Shown in pieces: positions 11,700 to 23,796 of a DNA stretch of 64,000 nt (positions within the stretch are counted from its first letter, which is position 1; each line of letters begins with the position of its first letter). The DNA comes from Zygnema cylindricum (Eukaryota > Streptophyta > Zygnematophyceae > Zygnematales > Zygnemataceae). Where the stretch lies: positions 43,270-107,269 of the forward strand of contig JBBHKE010000741.1 in NCBI GenBank assembly GCA_037447655.1. The letters are read 5' to 3'. Under the pieces are notes generated by a model. That model made no database searches. It worked only from the letters and a program-made list of their open reading frames with translations, and was not told the origin of the DNA. The position numbers and the translations under genes are program-made.

Positions 11700-13220
11700 G
11701 CCAGGCGATCCGCAATCGTATATGGAAGCACGAAAATCATGTGATTGGGAGAAGCATTGGGAACCGGCGTGGGAAAGAGAACTTCAATCTATTATCGACA
11801 ACCGAACATTTGAGGAGGTAAGCCTACCGGAGGGTTAAAAAACTATTGATGCAAAGTGGATTTTTAAAACCAAAACTGGTGCATCGAGGGAAGTAGTAAA
11901 ACATAAGTCTCGGCTAGTTTGAAAGGGCTTGCAACAAAGGGAGGGGATAGATTATACAGAGACATACGCACCAGTAGTTAAGTTTGATTCATTGAGGATG
12001 CTTATTGCTATTGCCGCTGCTGGCAAAAAGCACGTTCACCAAATGGACGTAGAGACAGCGTTCTTGAATGGTGACTTAGAGGAGGAGGTTTATATGAAGG
12101 TTCCGGAAGGAGTAGTGGCAAAGGAGGGGAAGGTATGGCGGCTGCAAAAGTCCTTGTACGGACTAAAGCAAGCACCAAGGACTTGGTATTTACGATTACA
12201 CAAGGTCCTTACCGAATTTGGATTCCTCCGCACAGTTTCAGATTTGGAGTTTACGTAAAAGGTGAGGGGGAGGATCAAATCATATTTTCTGTCTGTGTGG
12301 ATGATTTTTTGATGATATGTGACAAGTTGACGCGAATCGCAGAACCGAAGGAGTACCTGCGACTACATTTTAAAGTCACAGATTTCGGGGAAGTACGATA
12401 CATTCTTGGAGTGGAAGTTTTGAGGTACGATAATGAAGATGTTAAATTGTCGCAAGCGCAATATTGTAAAGATGTACTAACGAAATTTGCTATGTTGGAT
12501 TCTAAGCCGGTTTTGACACCACTAGATTCCAAACTTCAATATCGCAAATTTGAGGAGGAGGAAACTGTCCACGTGACCTGTCGTGAAGCTGTTGAAAATT
12601 TAATGTATTTAAGTGTGGCCACGCGACCGGATATTTCTGGCCCAGTTTCTGTCGTGAGCCGATTTTGTCAGGCTCCTAAAAAGATTCATTAGGAGGTCGT
12701 GAAAAGGATATTTGGTTACCTTGCAGGTACGATCAAGATTGGCTTATTATTTCGATCTGGACGAACATCTTTGGAGTGCGTGGGATATTGTGACCCAAAT
12801 TGGGGTGGCAATTTTGATACAGGAAAGTCAACCACTGGTTATGCTTTTGTTTTTGGTGGCGCGACAATTTCTTGGAATTCGCGACTCCAGCCAACTGTCG
12901 CATTAAGTTCAACCGAAGCAGAATATATGGCCGCGTGTCATACTTCTAAGGCGTCAATTTGGATCAAGGAGTTACTTGGAGAATTACAAATTTCTATTGG
13001 ATGTATGAAAATCTATTCTGACAGTATGAGCTCGATGGCGTTGGTCAAGAATCCTGTATTCCACAAAAGAACAAAGCATATCAAGATTAAATGGCACTTT
13101 GTACGTGATTTGGTTGCTGTGAAGGAGGTTGAATTTTTGTACGTTACGACCTTAGAGGAAGCTGCGGATATGCTGACGAAAGCTGCGACTCATGAAGTAC
13201 TCTTGAGAGGAAGACTTTAA
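11700..13220 (+). pseudogene. Copia-1 reverse transcriptase and RNase H, frameshifted
   Basis: RT motifs appear in order: DAKWIFKTK, ETYAPVVKF, HQMDVETAFLNG, LYGLKQAPRTWY, a frame change near 12250, then CVDDFLM where YVDD is expected. RNase H follows after a TAG at 12690, with YCDPNWGG, SSTEAEYMAA and SDSMSS; the first motif is normally YCDADW. Ends at 13220 just before the polypurine tract. Confidence 0.88.
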
Positions 13221-13259
13221 TTAGGCTTGGTGTAATGAATACTATTTTGAGAGGGGGAT

Positions 13260-13754
13260 TATTGCGTCAAAATGGTAATCGATCGTCGCGGCTTGTCACG
13301 CGCCTGAATAGTTTCAGTTTGTCTTTTGTTGTCAAGCGTGTGGTCTTGAGTTTTGTCTTTTTATGTTTTGTACGTTGTTTTGAAGATTCCCGGTCTCGCA
13401 TAGATTCGGTCTCGCGACAACCATGTACAAATATTGTTTGGTGTGTTAGGTTTGTCGCTATTTGGTTTCGTGTGTACTTTTCGGTAGTACATTAGTACTA
13501 CGTAGTTTTGTGTTGATTTGTTTGTTTGGTTTTATTTTGTGCGCACTATAAGTTTGTTTTAGTTTATTGCTTGAAGTAGTGACGTGACCCTTGATGTATA
13601 CTATATACTGCAGAGTAGTGGGAAGAAAAATATACACTCTATAGGGGAAAAACGTTCATAAAATATATTGGCTTTTATGGACTGTCCTCTCTTGTGTGGA
13701 AAATACTTTCTTGTGCTTGCATTGCTGTACTTTTATTTGTTAAGATCCCTTCGA
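13260..13754 (+). repeat. 3' LTR of Copia-1
   Basis: Aligned with the 5' LTR except for scattered substitutions and one missing 29-bp duplication. The first base pair context is TA instead of TG. The right end is blurred (taagatcccttcga versus taagatcctttca), so the end position is uncertain by a few bases. Confidence 0.85.
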
Positions 13755-15130
13755 TTCCATTGGTTCAAAAGCCAAGAAAGTTTGGGATGGAAAATCCAAA
13801 ATATATTTCCAGTTCTTTCATGTACTAAAAGACTCTCCATTTCACTTTCTTGTCATCAACCAAACAAAGTCAAATTTTGTAAATCGTCGAGTAGGGAAAA
13901 TACTGGCTCCAAATCATCACTAAATTATGTGACACTCACGATACAATCCGACCTCTTCCGCAAATAGACCCAAATCCACAATTATTATTGTGATCACTCA
14001 CCATTTTGTCCTCCTCTCTCCCCCCTCCAAATTTGGAGAGTACTGCTTTCACCGGGGCAGGCATTCCTTTGTCTTTTCCACCGGCCATTACAAACGTGAC
14101 AGACACGCAACAATTTTATTTCTATAATATCTACAGAAAGTCCTTAAAACATATTTTTCAAGGCATAATTTTCAAGAAAGTGTACAAACATTTTAAGAAG
14201 CCTCCAAACATCAAGTATGCACATCTCATCATGTTTGCAAACCATCCATGAATGAGTAAAATCGGTCAATCCCATTCTAGAAAATGTAGGAAAAATTGTG
14301 ACTGAAAATGTAATCCTTTTGTTAGAAATTGAGGCGTTACCTTCCAAGAGTGGTAGTTGCCATGAGTTCTATATTGAAATGTTAGCTTTAGTAAGTCTTA
14401 GGAATTCGAGTTTAGGACGTAGAATATTTTTAGGACCACCAACTATTCAATATTAGATAAACTAGTGTGGATTTTTTAGTATCTACTGGAATAGTTATCT
14501 TTTGAGTTGATTAGTGTGTACGGCCGCCTATGAATGTAGACGTGAAACATCTCCCGGATTTTTTGGGTTTAGATATTTTTACTAGACAATTTTGGTCCAA
14601 GTACTTAGATTTTTGTTAGTAAATATTTAGGTGAACCCTGTACATATGTTTTAGATTTTTTCTAGATCTTTGAGTATTTAGTTCAATTATGATTGATCAA
14701 TTCAATACAGAATGTACATTCTACACAAGAGTTAAGGAAATGAGAGCACGAAGTGCAGTTTAAGGTGTTTTGTGCTCTATTGTCTTTGATTTGTTTGAAG
14801 TACATGTTTGTTTGGTTGAAAGACCTCTTTCATTTGTAGTTACATATCTTATAGTATTGATGTAGTCTGATAGGTATTCCTCTTTGGGTCTGCTTCCGCT
14901 AACATGTCTGATAAGGGCTCAGCTCCTGCTGCAAGTGCTCCTATTAGCCCTAGTGTTCCACCTGCTCCTCCAGGGACAAATATGAAAGGATCGATACACA
15001 CAAGGATAGAAGGAAGACAAGATGTAATGCGGAAGCAAAAGAAAGCAAGGAAAGATCCCTCCAGTAAAAGACAATATATTTCACCGGAATTTTTTTCCCC
15101 TCATACAAAGATTAATTCTCCCACAAACGA
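13755..15130. other. Unassigned sequence between copia relics
   Basis: No recognised domain. A 76-codon Pro/Ala-rich ORF at 14904-15134 lies inside. It could belong to a decayed LTR element, but nothing supports a function. The LTR of the minus-strand relic to the right may extend into this interval. Confidence 0.4.
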
Positions 15131-15426
15131 CTAAGTCCTAAATACTCTCTCTCACAAAACAACAAGTACAACAAATCGTACGTAATACCGAAAGTACATT
15201 GACGCACCAATCAAATAGTAGTACCTACGAAACTTCATAAAGTACGCGGTATTGCACGAAACAACTATAACGCCGTACAAGACTAAAGTACTACGCACGG
15301 AAAATTAAACAAAACTATATAAAACTAAACTAATCACGCCACGTCAAATAAAGCCACACGTAGTCTACATAATTTATAATACGACGCTCAACAAAACTGA
15401 GACGTCGTTTCACAAAGAACCTAACA
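15131..15426 (-). repeat. Probable 3' LTR (at least part) of minus-strand copia relic
   Basis: Read on the minus strand, the RNase H end is followed by purine tracts (gagaggggg twice) and then TGTTAGGTTC at 15426, the expected TG start of an LTR. The far end was not identified. Sequence is unlike the Copia-1 LTR, so this is a related but distinct family ('Copia-2'). Confidence 0.55.
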
Positions 15427-16950
15427 ATCCCCCTCTCTTTGTGAAACCCCCTCTCAAACTGAAAATAAACCTAATTTAGGTCGTCCACGTAAAAGTACGT
15501 CATGAACCGCAGCCTTAGTCAACATGTCTGCGGCCTCCCCCAAAGTCGACACGTACGTAAACTCAATCTCCTTCGCAACAACCAAATCGCTTAAAAAATG
15601 CCACTGGATACAAATATGTTTTTTTCGCTTGTGAAAGACCGGATTCTTCACAAGCGCCATCGAACTCATGCTTTCAGTAAAGATGTGCAAGCAGCCAATT
15701 GTAACGCCCAGCTCACCAAGCATCTCTTTGATCCACACAAACGCCTTCGCAGTATGACACGCATACATATATTATGATTCTGTGGAACTTAGCGCAATCG
15801 TAGGTTGGAGTCGCGAACTCCAAGATACTGCCGCGCCGCCCAAAATGAATGCGTACCCTGACGTGGATTTTCCACTGTCGAAATCTTATCCCCCAATCTG
15901 CGTCGCAATAATCGATACACTAAAAAGAGTCCCTTTTGGACGCATACACCAAGCCAAAGTCGATCGTACCTGCTAAATAGCGAAATATCCGTTTCACTGC
16001 CTCCCATTGATTCTTTTTGGAGCATTGCATTAACGACTGACAATTGACACCGCCGCCGCAATATCCGGACGCGTGCCTACACTCAAATACATTAAACTAC
16101 CAACTGCTTTACGATATGGTACTGAAATATTTTCTTCCTCTTCGTACTTTGTGTACTCTACTTTTGGATCTAATGGCGTCGAGACAGATTTCGCGACAAT
16201 CGTACCAAATCAAGTCAAGACCTCTCTACGGTACTGAGCTTGACTTAATTTAATTACATTCTCGCTAGACCTTATGACTTCTATCCCCAAGATGTACCTT
16301 ACTTCTCCAAGATCTGTAACTTTAAAATGTATACTTAGGTACTCTTTTAACTTATTAATAACAGACACCGTGTCACTAATCATTAGGAAATCATCGACAT
16401 ACACAGAAAAAATAATTTGGTCCTTTCCCTCTCCTTTCACGTAAACGCCGGAATCCGAAATTGTACGAACAAAACCATAATTAGTAAGTACATTATGAAG
16501 ACAAAGGTACCATGTCCTCGGCGCTTGTTTTAAAGGATTTTCGCAGCCGCCATACTTTTCCTCCTTTCGAAGGCGCACCCTCGAGCACCTTCATATACAC
16601 GTCCTCTTCTAATTCTCCATTTAAAAAGGTCGTTTCTACATCCATTTGATGTATATGCTTATTCCCCGCGGCCGCAATAGCAATTATCATTCTCAAGGAA
16701 TCAAATTTAACAACCGGTGCATAAGTTTCCGAATAATCAACCCCCTCTACTTGTTGAATACCTTTACACACCAATCTAGCCTTATATTTTAATATCTCCC
16801 CCGTAGCACTAGTTTTTGTTTTAAATATCCATTTAGCATCAATTGCTTTCTTCCCCTCCGGTATACTCACCTCCTCAAAAGTTTTATTATCGATAATTGA
16901 TTTCAATTCTCTCTCCCACGCGGTTTCCACTTATCCTCCCAATCCATAAA
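15427..16950 (-). pseudogene. Copia-2 pol relic: reverse transcriptase to RNase H
   Basis: Minus-strand frames encode RT (ETYAPVVKF, HQMDVETTFLNG, then YVDDFLM near 16390) and RNase H up to EAADMLTKA near 15500. The residues are about as similar to Copia-1 as a sister family would be. Frames are broken near 16560, 16060 and 15775, and RNase H catalytic positions are altered (ESMSS for DSMSS; a stop in the SSTEAEY motif). The element is cut off at 16950, where another LTR fragment begins. Confidence 0.85.
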
Positions 16951-17145
16951 ACTGTTGTCTTTTTGGAAAGCTTTGACTCTCAGAGCAGCGCAACTGCTAT
17001 ACAAAGAGCAGCGTAGCTGCTATACAGCAGAGTAACGCAACAGCAGAGCAACGTAGTAGCGAAGGTGCAACACATACAAGACAACGCAACCCTGATTGTA
17101 TTTGATGTGGTCCGTACGGACAACGCAGCATCTGATATTCTTAAT
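16951..17145 (+). repeat. Truncated LTR of the Copia-3 family, running into an assembly gap
   Basis: Starts TGTTGTCTTTTTGGAAAGC, matching the Copia-3 LTR start (TGTTGGTTTTGGAAAGC, minus strand at 30041 and 24780). It continues with the same cgcagctgc-type motifs and the gtccgtacggacaac core. It stops at the N run, so its right half is missing or unassembled. Confidence 0.65.
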
Positions 17146-17155
17146 NNNNNNNNNN
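17146..17155. other. Run of 10 N: assembly gap
   Basis: Ten unresolved bases between an LTR fragment and the middle of a copia pol gene. The gap length is probably nominal, so the join between the two sides should not be trusted. Confidence 0.99.
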
Positions 17156-17189
17156 CTGGAACACATTTGCATTTATGGTTCAGGAACCA

Positions 17190-18320
17190 CGAACGAAATC
17201 AGCGAAGGAGGGGAAGGTATGGCGGCTGCGAAAGTCCTTGTACGGACTAAAGCAAGCACCAAGGACTTGGTATTTACGATTACACAAGGTCCTTACTGAA
17301 TTTGGATTCGTACAAACAGTTTCAGATTCTGGAGTTTACGTAAAAGGTGAGGGGGAGGATCAAATTATATTTTCTATGTATGTGGATGATTTTTTGATGA
17401 TATGTGACAAGTTGACGAGAATCGCGGAATTGAAGGAGTACATGCGACTACATTTTAAAGTCACATATTTGGGAGAAGTACGATACATTCTTGGAGTGGA
17501 AGTTTTGAGGTACGATAATGGGAATATTAAATTATCGCAAGCTCAATATTGAAGAGAAGTACTAACAAAATTTGCTATGTTGGATTCTAAGCCGGTTTTG
17601 ACACCACTAGATTGCAAGCTACAATATCGCAAATTTGAGGAGGATGAAACTGTCCACGTGCCCTATCGTGAAGCCGTTGGAAGTTTAATGTATTAAAGTG
17701 TTGCCACGCGACCAGATATTTCAGCCGCAGTATCTGTCGTGAGCCACTTTTGTCAAGCTCCTAAGAAGATTCATTGGGAAGCCGTAAAAAGAATCTTTCG
17801 TTACCTTGCAGGTACAACTGAGATTGGATTATTATTTCAATATGGACACGAGTCTTTGGAGTGCGTGGGATATTGTGACGCAGATTGGGGTGGAGATTTT
17901 GATACAGGAAAGTCAACGTCTGGTTATGCTTTTGTTTTTGGTGGCGCGACAATTTCTTGGAGTTCGCGACTCCAGCCAACTGTCGCATTAAGTTCAACCG
18001 AAGCAGAATATATGGCCGTGTGTCATACTTATAAGGCGTCAATTTGGATCAAGGAGTTACTTGGAGAATTAAAGATTTCTATTGGATGTATGAAAATCTA
18101 TTCTGACAGTATGAGCTCGATGGCGTTGGTCAAGAATCTTGTATTTCACAAAAGGACAAAGCATATCAAGATTCAGTGGCACTTTGTACGTGATTTGGTC
18201 GCTGCGAAGGAGGTTGAATTTTTGTACGTTACAACGTTGGAGGAAGCCGCGGATATGATGACGAAAGCTGCGACTCATGAAGTACTCTTGAGAGGAAGAC
18301 CTAAATTAGGCTTGGTGTAA
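17190..18320 (+). pseudogene. Copia-1 family 3' half: RT and RNase H
   Basis: Nearly the same sequence as Copia-1 pol from 12120 onward, starting mid-RT at the gap. It has YGLKQAPRTWY, then YVDDFLM with the tyrosine intact, and RNase H with YCDADWGG, SSTEAEY and SDSMSS all intact. Stops occur at 17550 (TGA) and about 17694 (TAA). Its residues at several sites look more ancestral than Copia-1, so it is an independent copy, not a recent duplication. Confidence 0.9.
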
Positions 18321-18344
18321 TAATTACTATTTTGAGAGGGGGAT

Positions 18345-18843
18345 TGTTGCGTCAAAATGGTAATCGATCGTCGCGGCCTGTCGCGCGACCGAATAGTTTC
18401 AGTTTGTCTTTTGTTGTCAAGCGTGTGGTCTTGTCTTTTGTCCTATTATGTTTCGTTGGTTGTTTTGAAGATTCACGATCTCGCGTAGATTCGGTTTCGC
18501 GAGGACCAGGTACAAATATTTTTTGGTGTGTTAGGTTTGTCGCTATTTGGTTTCGTGTGTACTTTTCGGTAGTACATTAGTACTAATTAGTTTTGTGTTG
18601 ATTTGTTTGTTTGGTTTTATTTCGTTCGCACTATAAGCTTGTTTTAGTTTATTGTTTGAAGTAGTGACGTGACGCTTGATGTATACTATATACTGCAGAG
18701 TAGTGGGAAGAAAAATATACACTGTATAGGGGAAAAACGTTCATAAAATATATTGGCTTTTATGGACTGTCCTCTCTTGTGTGGAAACTATTATCTTGTG
18801 CTTCCGCTGCTGTTTTGCACTTTTCTTTGTTAAGATCCTTTCA
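18345..18843 (+). repeat. 3' LTR of the second Copia-1 family copy
   Basis: Begins TGTTGCGTCAAAATGG straight after a polypurine tract (gagaggggga) and ends AAGATCCTTTCA. The TG...CA termini are intact and give the best definition of LTR ends for the family. Confidence 0.92.
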
Positions 18844-19509
18844 AATTGCAACGTGAAACTTAAGACTAATTTGTGAACAAAAACACTTAACGCAACAATA
18901 AATTGGTAAATATAACACTAAACTAGGAATTATGTTTTATATACCATTACCGTGCATTAACATATTGAGTTGTGAACTCAATTACCAACTTGTGTTGTAC
19001 GGTGAAACCATAAACAGTACCATTAAAGTCATAATTGTAATACTGCACTAAATCTTAAACTTTGGACTATAACACTTAAGGTTTTGAAATATAACACAGA
19101 ACGACAATTACACATAACTTAACGCTCAACAGTTTAAGATTGGAGCAAAACATTAAAATTTCCAATATCAAAACAAGAACCAACATCTTTGTCGATATCA
19201 TTGTTGTGTGAAATTTTCCAATTTGTTAGAAACCAAGCTTTTTTATACATTCCCTCGTCGATCATGCAAAAAGTAAACAGTCAAAGTTGTTAGGTTGAGC
19301 TGAATGTCGCACACTTGCATTTGGGACCGTTTTATTCTACTTGTAAAACCTTGATTTAACCGTACCTTCAGACAAATCAAAGCCGAGAAATCCTAATTTT
19401 GTTTTATGGTTTGTGCCATTATTGGTATTGTAGATAATCGTTTCGTATATTCATCAAATTTCATGGAATTTAATCGTGACAAATTCGCAAATAAGATTAT
19501 TGACACTTA
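18844..19509. other. Unassigned AT-rich sequence
   Basis: No gene, domain or repeat recognised. It carries many cacttaa/aacactaaac motifs without a clear period. Confidence 0.4.
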
Positions 19510-21007
19510 GGTTGTGTCCCCATGTGCCAAAATAAAGGTCATTTTCTGTCATTTTCCTTAAAAATTTAGCGCAATACCGATTAAATTACAACCGTACGAA
19601 GAAAGTGAAGAAAGTAAAAGTATAATTTTCGACAGCTTCAAACTTAGAATGTGATGTTCTCGTCTTGAGTTTTCGAGCCACGGCCACGCCATGCCACTTT
19701 GTCTTCAAACTTTACTTTAAAACACATCGGAGATGTGCTTTAAATAAAAGTCTCACCGCACGACAAATAGGAAACCAAATTTGCATGTGTCAAAGATTTC
19801 CATAAGTTTCAAACGATTTCAGACGACTTTAAAAAGCACACATTTTTTTTTGTCCGTTTGCGTTCAGTACGTAATTTTTTGCAAGGGTCTCAAAATTCCA
19901 ATGCCATTTCCCGACGACCTTGCATAAGACACAAAGCCAAAGGCATCTTCTTCAACCATGAACGACACAGGCTGGAAAGGCCGCTTGTCTACAATCTCAC
20001 GGAAAGACATGCGACGTCACAAGTAGTTACAAAAAGTAAGGTGTGACAACACATATTGTAGAAGTTGACAACTGTCACAGGCATTGTCGACTGGTACAAT
20101 CGTCACAGACATAACTAAGAATTTCGTTTTTACGCATTGGAACACTTGAAAACCGTGTATGTAGAATCTTACTTAGGGTATGGCCCCATGTCATTGTAAC
20201 TTAGCGAACTTACTTCGTATTTTAGTGCAGATTCGCCTTACACGGTTTTCGAGTGTCCCAATGTGTAACAACAAAATTGTTACTTAAGGGTGTGACGCTT
20301 GTACATGTCGACAATGCTCGTGACGGCTGTCAACGTCTACAACGTGTTTTGCCGCACCGTATTTTTCGAACTTTTTCAAGCGTTGCAAGACACATCGTAT
20401 TTTGTGAAACGATTTGGTATGTCGTATCTCTTTGAGTGACATCGTAGACGTACAGCCTTGTTGCCATGGTTGTACAACATGCCTTCGCGTTTGCCTCTAC
20501 TGTCCAGCCGCCATGAATGGAAATAGAATTCATGGCGCCTTCGTAGATTTTTCACCTTTCCGTGAAATGGCATTGCACCCTCGAGACCCCTGCAGAAAAA
20601 TACCGTACAAGATGCAAGCGGACAAAAACGAGCAATCCTGCATTTTTTTTCTCAACGTCAAAAAAATATGAAAATTGTTCATACATGAGAATATGTTTTC
20701 CTATTTGTGAAAGCGGTTTTTCTTTATTTAAAACACATCGCCGGTGTGTTTTAAGACAAGTTTGAAGATGACGTGACAGTGGGACGAAAAAACACAAGAC
20801 GACAACTTTTCGTACATCTTCAGTTTGAGGATGACCCAAATTGTACTCCACAATTTTGCTATTTCTTCGTACGGTTACAACTTTAGCAGTACGGCGCTAA
20901 GTTTTAAAGGAAAACGATAGAAAAAAACCCGTACTTAGCCACATGGGGCCGTACCCTTACAATACAAAGTAAGCTCGCTAAGTTAAAAACTACACGAGGA
21001 CACGACC
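19510..21007. mobile_element. PIF/Harbinger-like non-autonomous element (outer), TTA target duplication
   Basis: Ends ggttgtgtcc and ggacacgacc are inverted repeats flanked on both sides by TTA (19507-19509 and 21008-21010), the 3-bp target duplication typical of PIF/Harbinger elements. It encloses a second member of the same family (20176-20956) in opposite orientation; without it the outer element is about 0.7 kb. No transposase ORF is present. Confidence 0.75.
20176..20956. mobile_element. PIF/Harbinger-like element (inner), nested in the outer one
   Basis: Ends gggtatggccccatgt and acatggggccgtaccc are inverted repeats flanked by TTA (20173-20175 and 20957-20959). The inner left end (aacttagcgaacttacttcgtatt) matches the outer element's right end. 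The inner right end (cgtacgaagaaa, cttagcgc region) matches the outer left end. So the same family inserted into itself in reverse orientation. Confidence 0.78.
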
Positions 21008-21165
21008 TTAAAATGCACAAGAGGCCATGGGATGAGACAATTGTATAATTTTCGACGTCTTTACGCCATTCAAATTTTTTTGGACGTACATAATTAAATA
21101 AGCATTATATACGTTCGTTTTCTGCGGCGCATCCAACAGCCCGTTCTTTTACGCATCCTAAAACC

Positions 21166-21966
21166 TAGTGTTGAGTATCGGTAAAAAAATATCGCGATAA
21201 CACCGATACCGATAGCTATCGCTTATCGAACGGTCAGAGGTCCCGATATATCGGTCCGATACCAACAAATTCCATATCGGCGATAACTTAAAAAAATATA
21301 GTATGCATACAATAGTACTTTATAATATACTGTATTATATTTCTGACTTTATATAGCGTGGTATGCCACGTGTAAGAAGTTGTTCCGTACGCTGTTTAAC
21401 TGAAATTTATGACGGATAGCGCGGCACAATAACGTTGACAAATTTAAAATAATAGTTTATAGTTCTAAAATTATAGTACTGAAACGAAAAAAATAATATA
21501 GATTGTAAATTTGTAAAATAAAACTTTTTAAAAAACTAGACGAACAGACGAACAAAGCAGACAAGCAAATCTGTCAGACTGCCGCCATTAACTGCCATTT
21601 ATAAAAAAAAAAAACAGACAAAGGGACATTTTGGAAGGGGGACCCTAGTAAAAACCCCGTTAAATTAGAAATAATGAAGGAAATATCGCGATTTTTTACT
21701 GAAATCAGGGGGAAGGGGGTCCGCGGGGCGTCCAAGGAATAACACGTACAGTTGAGTGTACTGGCCGTACATTTATCTGTACGGTCCGTACATATATCGT
21801 CGATAGTTATCGATATCAACGTTATTGCCGATAATAACCGATAAATATCGGGTATTTATCGGCGATAACACCGATAACAATATATTGTACCAATATATCG
21901 ATTATCGGCTACACGAAAAAAGGCCCATATCGGTTATCGGCAAATCCTTACCGATACACAACACTA
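21166..21966. mobile_element. hAT-like non-autonomous element with cgataac subterminal repeats
   Basis: Terminal repeats tagtgttgagtatcggta and taccgatacacaacacta are inverted with one mismatch. Flanks are ctaaaacc (21158-21165) and ccaaaacc (21967-21974), an 8-bp target duplication with one change, as for hAT elements. The subterminal zones carry dense tatcg/cgata and cgataac motifs on both strands, of the kind hAT transposases bind. No transposase frame is seen. Confidence 0.7.
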
Positions 21967-22140
21967 CCAAAACCATTATTTGCAAAATTTGGCGTTTGGA
22001 GACCCTCGTTCACATAAGGTTGGTTAATGAAAAACGATTTGATCGTACATATTTTTGTTAACATTGTCAAATTTTCCGTGACGTCGATTGTTCCTTCGTG
22101 TTGGAAGTTCTCCAATCTCCGTGACGTCATATTACGGCTC

Positions 22141-22204
22141 TGCTAACGCCCCGTTACGCGTTTTACGTCACGTGCTGACGCCTCGTTACGCGTTTTGCGT
22201 CACG
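22141..22204. repeat. 32-bp tandem duplication containing cacgtg
   Basis: Two copies of a unit of the form tgctaacgccccgttacgcg followed by ttttacgtcacg, differing at three positions. Each junction makes a cacgtg (E/G-box core). Confidence 0.8.
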
Positions 22205-22287
22205 TGTCTTGTGTTTTTTTTTCATTTCGTGTTTACCGTTTTTTAGAAATGTTGGTCAAGGGCAACAAAACTAGAACTGCGAATCTA

Positions 22288-22472
22288 CACCGCTCATCGT
22301 TATTAGCGCTAAAGATTTTCTAGTGTTAATGCGAAACTAGAATTTATAATACTAATTTAGTGCAAGAAGACGTGGCATAATGTAATCCACTTCCTTAAAT
22401 AATGTTGTTAACTCTATTTTGTGATTTTTGCCACTAAATTAGTGTTACCAACATTAGTAACGATGAGCGGTG
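22288..22472. mobile_element. TA-flanked MITE, subtype 2
   Basis: Terminal inverted repeat caccgctcatcgttattag with its complement at the right end (taacgatgagcggtg). TA precedes the left end (22286-22287); the right TA is mutated to GT. The interior has no ORF. Confidence 0.7.
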
Positions 22473-22841
22473 GTGCAGCGACTCACGTGGAGTCAAAAAA
22501 ATTGCGTAGTTATGTACTATTTGACCAATGAGATTGCATATCAACTCTTGCTTCTCATTTTTTGGACGTCCACTTTTACTAATTGAAGCGTCGATGCGAA
22601 GTTTGCCGTACCACGAATTCATATCGTTACCGATTTATTTTTTAGTTTTTTCCGTGGACTTTTATCCCAAGGCAGGGCATTAAATACTTAAATAATTCAA
22701 TTTTACACAGGTTTGTCTTTAATGCGAAAGAATAGCTAAAACAATAAAATCCCTACCACAAAAAGTACAGAACCAAGACTAAGAAAAGCTTCGCCAAAAA
22801 CGACAAAGCAAAAAAATTGCCTAAAAAACAAAGAAAATAAA

Positions 22842-23796
22842 GGGAATTGATCATGACAGTGACTGTTTTGGTTGCGCACAGTCACTTACGTCATTTTGTC
22901 AAAAATCGTACGTTTGAAGTACACACAGGTACAAATAATGCACCGCTGAGTACAAATTTGACAGTCAATCGGTTGGACAACTTTGACCATCAAAATATTG
23001 CTTCAACCGCTGAAAATTATGCCGCGCTTGCGAACGTCGACCGTCATAATAAAATTAGCACTTCACACGGCCAGCGAATGTTTACGGTAACAAAACTGCG
23101 GCAACCACATGTAAATAAAAGTGTTGCAGAGAGTCACATTTTGTCATTATGTGAGCTCCACGGTGAGAGCACTTAGCCGCAAAATTGAAATTTAATCGTC
23201 TAATCGTTACATTGAATTTAGACGCAAAGTGAAAAGAAACCTCTTGAAATTGGAGTACTATAAGTCTCGTACGAAAATATTATAAGGCACGAAACGTAAT
23301 AAACTTTTATAATAAAACGAACCGGCGTAAAAATATCATTTGAAATTAAATGAAAAAAAATGTGCGTCGTCACGCGCGACGAAATCGAGCCACACTATCT
23401 ACGAATCAACAATCTTACATTGACAGCGAAATGTTAGGATATTGGGCGAATCGGCGTCGGCCGAAATTGCGCAGTCAAATGTTTTGTTCGGTTCGCGTCA
23501 GTTATGTTTTGTTTCGTTCGGTACTGTACTTTTGTGCCGGTTCGGTTTGGTGCGAGCGCCGAGCGGTATTCATTTGTACGAATCGCACGCTGGTCGATTT
23601 CGAGGAAATGTTGGTTCGCGAAGCGTGACGCGATTTTTTCGTCCGCAGAAATATTTTATGTGTACGACGAAGTGGGAATACCTTTGTACAGCCGATCCTG
23701 CTACGATCCTGCAACGATCCTGCCACATTTTGTTTCAGTTTACATAGAGCAAGTTTATGAGAGTAAAGGTAGCTTGATGCTGCAAGCTATGGCAAG
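22842..23796 (+). repeat. Left TIR arm of the Mutator-like element (outer part)
   Basis: Reverse complement of the right arm in the same order, uninterrupted here. It therefore supplies the empty sites for the three insertions in the right arm: ggtgagagcacttagccgc near 23162-23180, cattgacagcgaaatg near 23419, and gcgtcagt at 23495-23502. ORFs of up to 151 codons over it recur in the other arm only because the arms are repeats. Confidence 0.88.

Larger units (their letters stand above)
7780..13754 (+). mobile_element. Ty1/copia LTR retrotransposon 'Copia-1', nearly full length, degenerate
   Basis: Two LTRs (7780-8307 and about 13260-13754) bracket a primer-binding site resembling the 3' end of initiator tRNA-Met (ttggtatcggagct, 8307-8320). 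The order is gag, protease, integrase, reverse transcriptase, RNase H, which defines copia. A polypurine tract (gagaggggga, 13249-13258) precedes the 3' LTR. Pol has stops (10086, 11836, 11920, 12690) and frameshifts (near 9303 and 12250). The RT motif reads CVDD instead of YVDD, so the element is inactive. No clear target duplication was found. The LTR start is TGTTGCG on the left but TATTGCG on the right. Confidence 0.93.

Noticed and set aside
14904-15134. 76-codon Pro/Ala-rich ORF as a gene
   Set aside because: Short, no homology recognised, surrounded by retrotransposon remains.
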